From positions 1-42,043 of the forward strand of contig CAZPDM010000030.1 in the NCBI GenBank assembly GCA_964585305.1: a DNA stretch of 42,043 nucleotides. The letters run 5' to 3'. Origin of the DNA: CAZPDM01 sp964585305 (GTDB lineage: Bacteria > Planctomycetota > Uabimicrobiia > Uabimicrobiales > JABWCH01). A program made the translations under genes and the position numbers. A model generated the notes under the pieces. The model saw only the letters and a program-made list of their open reading frames with translations. It made no database searches and had not been told where the DNA came from. Below, in pieces: positions 38,038 through 42,043 of the stretch; within the stretch, counting starts at the first letter, position 1, and every line of letters begins with the position of its first letter.

Positions 38038-40830
38038 ATGCGTTTTCCTTTAGCAATATATCGTATTAAAGAAAATGAAAAATTAAGTAATCCCGAACTA
38101 TTTTCTTACCTTCAAAAACTAGGGATTACAGATATAAGCAGTGATTTTTCTAAAAAAAACTTACCGTATGAAATTGATTCACTCTTTCAATGGAAAGAGC
38201 TTCAATCTAATTTGCAGGATCATACATTAGGCTGGATACAAGATATTTGCCTTCATTATATTGCTTATGATTGCAACAATCCTATTTTGCAAAATATTTG
38301 GGAATACGGCCAAGAATCTTCTTATTCTTCTTTTTTAGATATGGATTGGGATCATTCTAATCCGAATTTAAAAGGAAAATTATTAGCCCCATTTCTTTCA
38401 CAGCCTTATGATGAATGTCTAGAAAATGGAAAAATCCAACTACAGTATCAAGAAAATGGATTAAGTATTCAATATGAAGGTTGGCAATTTCCGATTAAAG
38501 TTTCTTCCTATTTTTTCGTATTTTCCTATCATTTAACAATTTTAGAGCAAACTCTTGGCAAAGATCATCCTGATATTTTTAAATTTCTTGGAATTTTGTA
38601 TATGTTTCAGTCTTTAAATCAAAATTCCTCACAAGAGTCTATTGTTAAAACATTATCATTGTGCAAATCTATGCTTTGGGAGTTTTATAATCAGAATTCT
38701 AATATTCAATCATTTATCAATACTTCTCTTTCACTTTGGAATGGAAAGCTTGGAAGCTCTTCAAGCTTTGACTTGCTTGATGATTTGTTATCTCAACAAT
38801 TCTTTTGTTTATCCTTTAATAAATTAGCTTATGAAGAAATTAATTATCGCATTTGGGATAATGATATATATAAAATATGTCTAAACCTTTCTCATCCTAA
38901 AGTTTTTCGACATATTCAGGATATTTTATTAAAATGGTTGCTTAAACAACAGAATCTTGGATTAAAAATTGTCTATGGAGATGCAATTTCTAATATCGGA
39001 GAATACTGCCAAATCTTTCATAATGAAATCCCTCATACATATTGGGTAATGGAAAAAAAATGGGCAGCAGATGATTCTATAGCTTGTCTTACGCATATTC
39101 AAGGAACAACAGGAAATACTTTTCAAAACTTTATTCAAAAAATATTGTCGCCTAAAAATACTGCAAATACCTTAATAAATGGGTATCGACCTTTTGCTCA
39201 TATCACAACAGATGTTCTCCAATTACAAAAACAATATCGGGCTTTAGTCATAGAAACAATTATGATGGGAGAATTACTTAATTTAAGGGATTTATTAGAA
39301 GAAGGATTAAAATATTGTCGGTGGGCTAGAGATATTAGTCGAATGGGATTATTCAGAGCTTTACAACAAATCTTGATCGAACTCAATAAACCTCCTCAAA
39401 ATTTAGATAGACTTCCTCAACAGCAACAAGATAAATCCGAATTACACACAGTTATTGATTTAATATGCAAAAAAAATCCTCACCTTGAATATCATTCTCA
39501 AGTATTAGAAAAATACTTTTTAACACCTGGAGAAACTTTAAACCTTGCTAAACAAAATAGGCAACCAATTTGGAAGAATATTTTACAACGATTTCAGCAA
39601 CTAAGCACTTGGATTATTACCAAAGCTCAACAAAAGATGGCAGAAGATTACCCTGGTTTAACAGCCTCAACTTTAATTGGTGAGATGTTTCAAAAACCTG
39701 GGGATCCGCTCTCACAATTTCATTCTTGGCAGCAATGGAGACAAGAAGCATTACCAAAATCTTGGAATACAACAAATGAAGATTGGTTCTATGCTGAAGA
39801 TGCTTGGGCGAGGCTTCAAGTTCTTTCAGAAATCCCAGAAATTTGGGGACATACAGTGCAACATTGGGCTCAGTATAACCAATCTGCTAAAACTATTTTT
39901 CATGGAGAACCTTTACCAAATCCCGATTTAGAATATTTTATTTATCAAAGTTTAGTTGCGATTTATCCATTTTCGGCAGGTCCTAACTGGTTATCTCAGG
40001 CTTGGGATTGGATACAAATGAGAATTAAGCATGTTCATCCTAGCCAAAAACATGAAACGCATTCGCTTGGTTATCTTCATGGTATACGAAGTTTTGTTGC
40101 AAAAATTTTATATCCATCTGCAGATAACTTTTTTTGGACAGATTTTATCAATTTCCAACATAAAATAAGTCATTATGGAATATTAAATTCACTGACTCAA
40201 ACAATATTAAAATTAATGTGCCCAGGAATTCCGGAATTTTATCAAAATACTGAAGTTTGGGATTTTGGTTTGTTAAAATTATTTTCTCATCAAGAAGATG
40301 GTTGTATTCAAGAAAATCATCAACCTAAAAGAGAAAATGATATATTTTTTGATCAATGTTTAGAGCGTTTTCTTAAGTTTGATGTTAGCAATATATTATC
40401 TTTTTTACAAACTGCTTGGGAACATCCAGAAGATGGATGCCTAAAACTTTGGATAATTTATTCTGGATTACACTTAAGAAGACAATATGTAGAACTTTTT
40501 CAACAAGGACAATACTTACCTATAGTAGCAAAAGGAAAAAAAGCTGAACATATTATTAGCTTCTGTCGCAACCAAGGAAAAAATTGGCTTTTAGTCATTT
40601 TGCCTCGCTGGTGTTATAGTTTAGTACAACCTCCCAATTGGCCAATTGGAGATATTTGGCAAGATACTTATTTAGAACTGCCTACTCATGTTCCACAACA
40701 ATGGCGGGAAATTTTAAGCAATCAAAATTTATCTCTTACAAATGTACAACTTCCTATTTCTCAAGCCTTGCTTCATTTCCCAATGGGAGTATGGATTTCA
40801 GAAAATCTTAATTTATCTGAAAAAGAATAG
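38038..40830 (+). CDS. Degenerate malto-oligosyltrehalose synthase (TreY) homologue, probable pseudoenzyme
   Basis: 930 residues. ATG 38038 is 8 bases from AGGAGG; the ATG at 38032 overlaps the GH57 stop but sits too close. The TreY framework is clear: an NPILQNIWEYGQESSYSSFLDMDWDH-type block, YWVMEKK, HIQGTTGNTFQNF, RLQVLSEIPEIW, and GILNSLTQTILKLMCPGIPEFYQ. However, GH13 catalytic residues are changed. The nucleophile box RIDHVDGL reads KIVYGDAI, with Val312 for Asp. The NH of region I is His73-Tyr74. The HDTKR block reads EDWFY (His to Glu581, Lys-Arg to Phe-Tyr). The acid Glu339 is kept, and so is GTTG. The DPDNRRPVD box is lost. It may be a glucan-binding or regulatory protein. No treZ is present. 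Confidence 0.82.
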   Translation: MRFPLAIYRIKENEKLSNPELFSYLQKLGITDISSDFSKKNLPYEIDSLFQWKELQSNLQDHTLGWIQDICLHYIAYDCNNPILQNIWEYGQESSYSSFLDMDWDHSNPNLKGKLLAPFLSQPYDECLENGKIQLQYQENGLSIQYEGWQFPIKVSSYFFVFSYHLTILEQTLGKDHPDIFKFLGILYMFQSLNQNSSQESIVKTLSLCKSMLWEFYNQNSNIQSFINTSLSLWNGKLGSSSSFDLLDDLLSQQFFCLSFNKLAYEEINYRIWDNDIYKICLNLSHPKVFRHIQDILLKWLLKQQNLGLKIVYGDAISNIGEYCQIFHNEIPHTYWVMEKKWAADDSIACLTHIQGTTGNTFQNFIQKILSPKNTANTLINGYRPFAHITTDVLQLQKQYRALVIETIMMGELLNLRDLLEEGLKYCRWARDISRMGLFRALQQILIELNKPPQNLDRLPQQQQDKSELHTVIDLICKKNPHLEYHSQVLEKYFLTPGETLNLAKQNRQPIWKNILQRFQQLSTWIITKAQQKMAEDYPGLTASTLIGEMFQKPGDPLSQFHSWQQWRQEALPKSWNTTNEDWFYAEDAWARLQVLSEIPEIWGHTVQHWAQYNQSAKTIFHGEPLPNPDLEYFIYQSLVAIYPFSAGPNWLSQAWDWIQMRIKHVHPSQKHETHSLGYLHGIRSFVAKILYPSADNFFWTDFINFQHKISHYGILNSLTQTILKLMCPGIPEFYQNTEVWDFGLLKLFSHQEDGCIQENHQPKRENDIFFDQCLERFLKFDVSNILSFLQTAWEHPEDGCLKLWIIYSGLHLRRQYVELFQQGQYLPIVAKGKKAEHIISFCRNQGKNWLLVILPRWCYSLVQPPNWPIGDIWQDTYLELPTHVPQQWREILSNQNLSLTNVQLPISQALLHFPMGVWISENLNLSEKE

Positions 40831-40868
40831 TTAAGTTTTAAAATTCAAAATATTTTAGGAGCTTTTCT

Positions 40869-41990
40869 ATGGCTAAAATTGTTCCCTCTTATGATCCTGA
40901 TATTTTGCAAATTAGAAGTGGCGGGGGAGCTATTTCTTGCATCGGTTTTTTTTTCCTGATTCCATCTATTGCTATTTCAATTGCATTTTTTTCTGATCCA
41001 AATATGCGTAATGATGTTGCTGGAATGATTATAGGTATTGTTTTTTCTTTTATTTTCTTACTAGTTGCACTTGCTTTTCTTTTAGGAAGAGCAGGGACTA
41101 CAATCGATCGGCGTTATAAAACTATTATAAAATGGTGGGGATTACTCCTACCATTTCGTTCGACAGAATTAAATTGGAATGACTATAAGACTGTTACAAT
41201 TCGTAAAGAAATACGACGCACTAAAAATGGCTCGTATACAGTTTATGTAGGGCGTATTTCTGGAGAAAAAGATGTTAGCTTAGGAGAACATCAAGATTAT
41301 TTCAAAACACGACAAATTGCTGAAGCAGTAGCAATTTTTATGAAATTTTCTTTAGCTGACTCTAGTACTGGTGTTGAAATTGTTCGTCCTCCAGAAGAAC
41401 TCAATGAGCCTTTGCGTAATCGTCTCCGTCGTACTGGAAATATTCGAAAACTTGAAGATCTTCCTTCTGATAGCAAAATTAAACAGCGTATTGAAAATGA
41501 TGAACTTGTTATTGCTCTTCCTAAAATGGGATGGGGCTGCCTTACTATCTTTATGGTTTTTGTAGGAATTGTAATTACTATTATCTTGATAAGCATTTCA
41601 ATTGTTATATTGCAAGATATTAAAGAAATAGGAAAAGACTTTGCTCCTTTTATATTTATTGCATTTTTAATCCCTGGATTATTTATGTTTTTTTCCGCGT
41701 GGAAAAAAGCACATCTTCGTACAGAAGTCCATGTTTCTCCACAAAAATTTTATCTCAAACATATTGGCAAATATAAATCTAAAGTAGAAGAAATTCCCCT
41801 TACAGAGCTTGAGGAATTACAACTTATTACAAGCGGGCAGCAAGCACCTTCTTCAAATATAAGTACTTTTTTTTATACAGCCTATATTATTGCGCGATCC
41901 GATTACAAAATGTTGCCGTTTGGCAATGGACTTTCTACAAAAGAGCTTAATTGGCTAATTGCTGTACTTGAAAATACAATTGCTGCATAA
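40869..41990 (+). CDS. Membrane protein with duplicated TM-pair plus PH-like module, unknown function
   Basis: 373 residues. Two similar halves each have a pair of transmembrane helices followed by a beta-rich cytosolic domain: helices near 22-42 and 48-72 then GTTIDRRYKTIIKWWG...LNWNDYKTVTI, and helices near 223-247 and 257-276 then TEVHVSPQKFYLKHIGKY..EEIPLTELEEL. The soluble parts resemble bacterial PH-like domains, by pattern. Each ends in a helix of similar form (QIAEAVAIFMKF, ELNWLIAVLENTI). Function unknown. It is the last gene of the operon, 38 bases after the TreY homologue, with AGGAGC as its ribosome site. Confidence 0.75.
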   Translation: MAKIVPSYDPDILQIRSGGGAISCIGFFFLIPSIAISIAFFSDPNMRNDVAGMIIGIVFSFIFLLVALAFLLGRAGTTIDRRYKTIIKWWGLLLPFRSTELNWNDYKTVTIRKEIRRTKNGSYTVYVGRISGEKDVSLGEHQDYFKTRQIAEAVAIFMKFSLADSSTGVEIVRPPEELNEPLRNRLRRTGNIRKLEDLPSDSKIKQRIENDELVIALPKMGWGCLTIFMVFVGIVITIILISISIVILQDIKEIGKDFAPFIFIAFLIPGLFMFFSAWKKAHLRTEVHVSPQKFYLKHIGKYKSKVEEIPLTELEELQLITSGQQAPSSNISTFFYTAYIIARSDYKMLPFGNGLSTKELNWLIAVLENTIAA

Positions 41991-41998
41991 GTCAACTA

Positions 41999-42021
41999 CC
42001 CCTTGACTAAAGATCAAGGGG
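41999..42021 (+). terminator. Terminator-like hairpin at the end of the operon
   Basis: A perfect 8-bp stem (CCCCTTGA with TCAAGGGG) and 7-base loop, 8 bases after the stop. No T-run follows; instead a second hairpin begins at once. Confidence 0.65.
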
Positions 42022-42043
42022 CTTGTGAAGAAATTCGCAAGCC
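42020..42043 (+). terminator. Second hairpin, cut by the window end
   Basis: GGCTTGTGAA pairs with TTCGCAAGCC (10 bp, one T-G pair, GAAA loop). It shares two G with the first hairpin, so both cannot form fully. A T-run may lie beyond the window. Its core resembles the terminator at 241-268. Confidence 0.55.

Overview
This AT-rich window (roughly one third G+C by eye) is a dense stretch of bacterial chromosome. I see no phage, transposase, plasmid or CRISPR genes. The best guess for the source is an uncultured Planctomycetota or related PVC-superphylum bacterium. The reasons are a secreted PQQ-type beta-propeller with the DWPxWRG opening common there, a response regulator fused to a Ser/Thr kinase, an MglA-like GTPase, McsA/McsB outside a Firmicutes-style ctsR-clpC operon, and large PilZ/STAS and PH-like membrane proteins. 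This is inference from gene content; no 16S or ribosomal marker is present.

Layout. Positions 39-4964 are on the minus strand: a secreted M1-M28-PDZ peptidase, a secreted beta-propeller protein, a terminator and a tiny lipoprotein. A divergent region at 4965-5091 starts the plus strand: queF, the two methylmalonyl-CoA mutase subunits, mcsA-mcsB (arginine kinase quality control), an orphan ABC ATPase and a membrane-anchored MsrB-MsrA. A signalling block follows at 13212-18745 (receiver-Ser/Thr kinase fusion, membrane hybrid histidine kinase, soluble receiver-histidine kinase), with two highly structured intergenic elements. Next come tRNA-Glu(CTC), an MglA-like GTPase with a long Pro/Ser/Asn tail, a 77-residue small protein, a divergent ClpP and a multi-STAS-PilZ protein. 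The block 23966-29993 is cell-envelope and housekeeping: a secreted amidase, pnp, a prepilin-like protein, def and ribF. An OPT transporter faces back at 30041-31918.

The last 10 kb (32191-41990) reads as one plus-strand operon from a recognisable promoter. It holds two uncharacterised small proteins (one membrane-anchored, one coiled coil), an SDR/epimerase-like protein with a long unknown C-terminal half, a GH57/DUF3536 glycoside hydrolase, a malto-oligosyltrehalose synthase (TreY) homologue whose key catalytic residues are replaced, and a duplicated PH-like membrane protein. A terminator hairpin follows. This is the most interesting locus: an alpha-glucan-linked operon with a likely pseudoenzyme and several unknown partners.

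Regulation. Good sigma-70-like promoters are visible before queF, the tRNA, the amidase, and between the divergent OPT and 32191 genes. Rho-independent terminators follow many units. Several genes have unusual hairpins in their leaders (queF, mutB, the 13212 kinase, the amidase, pnp, def).
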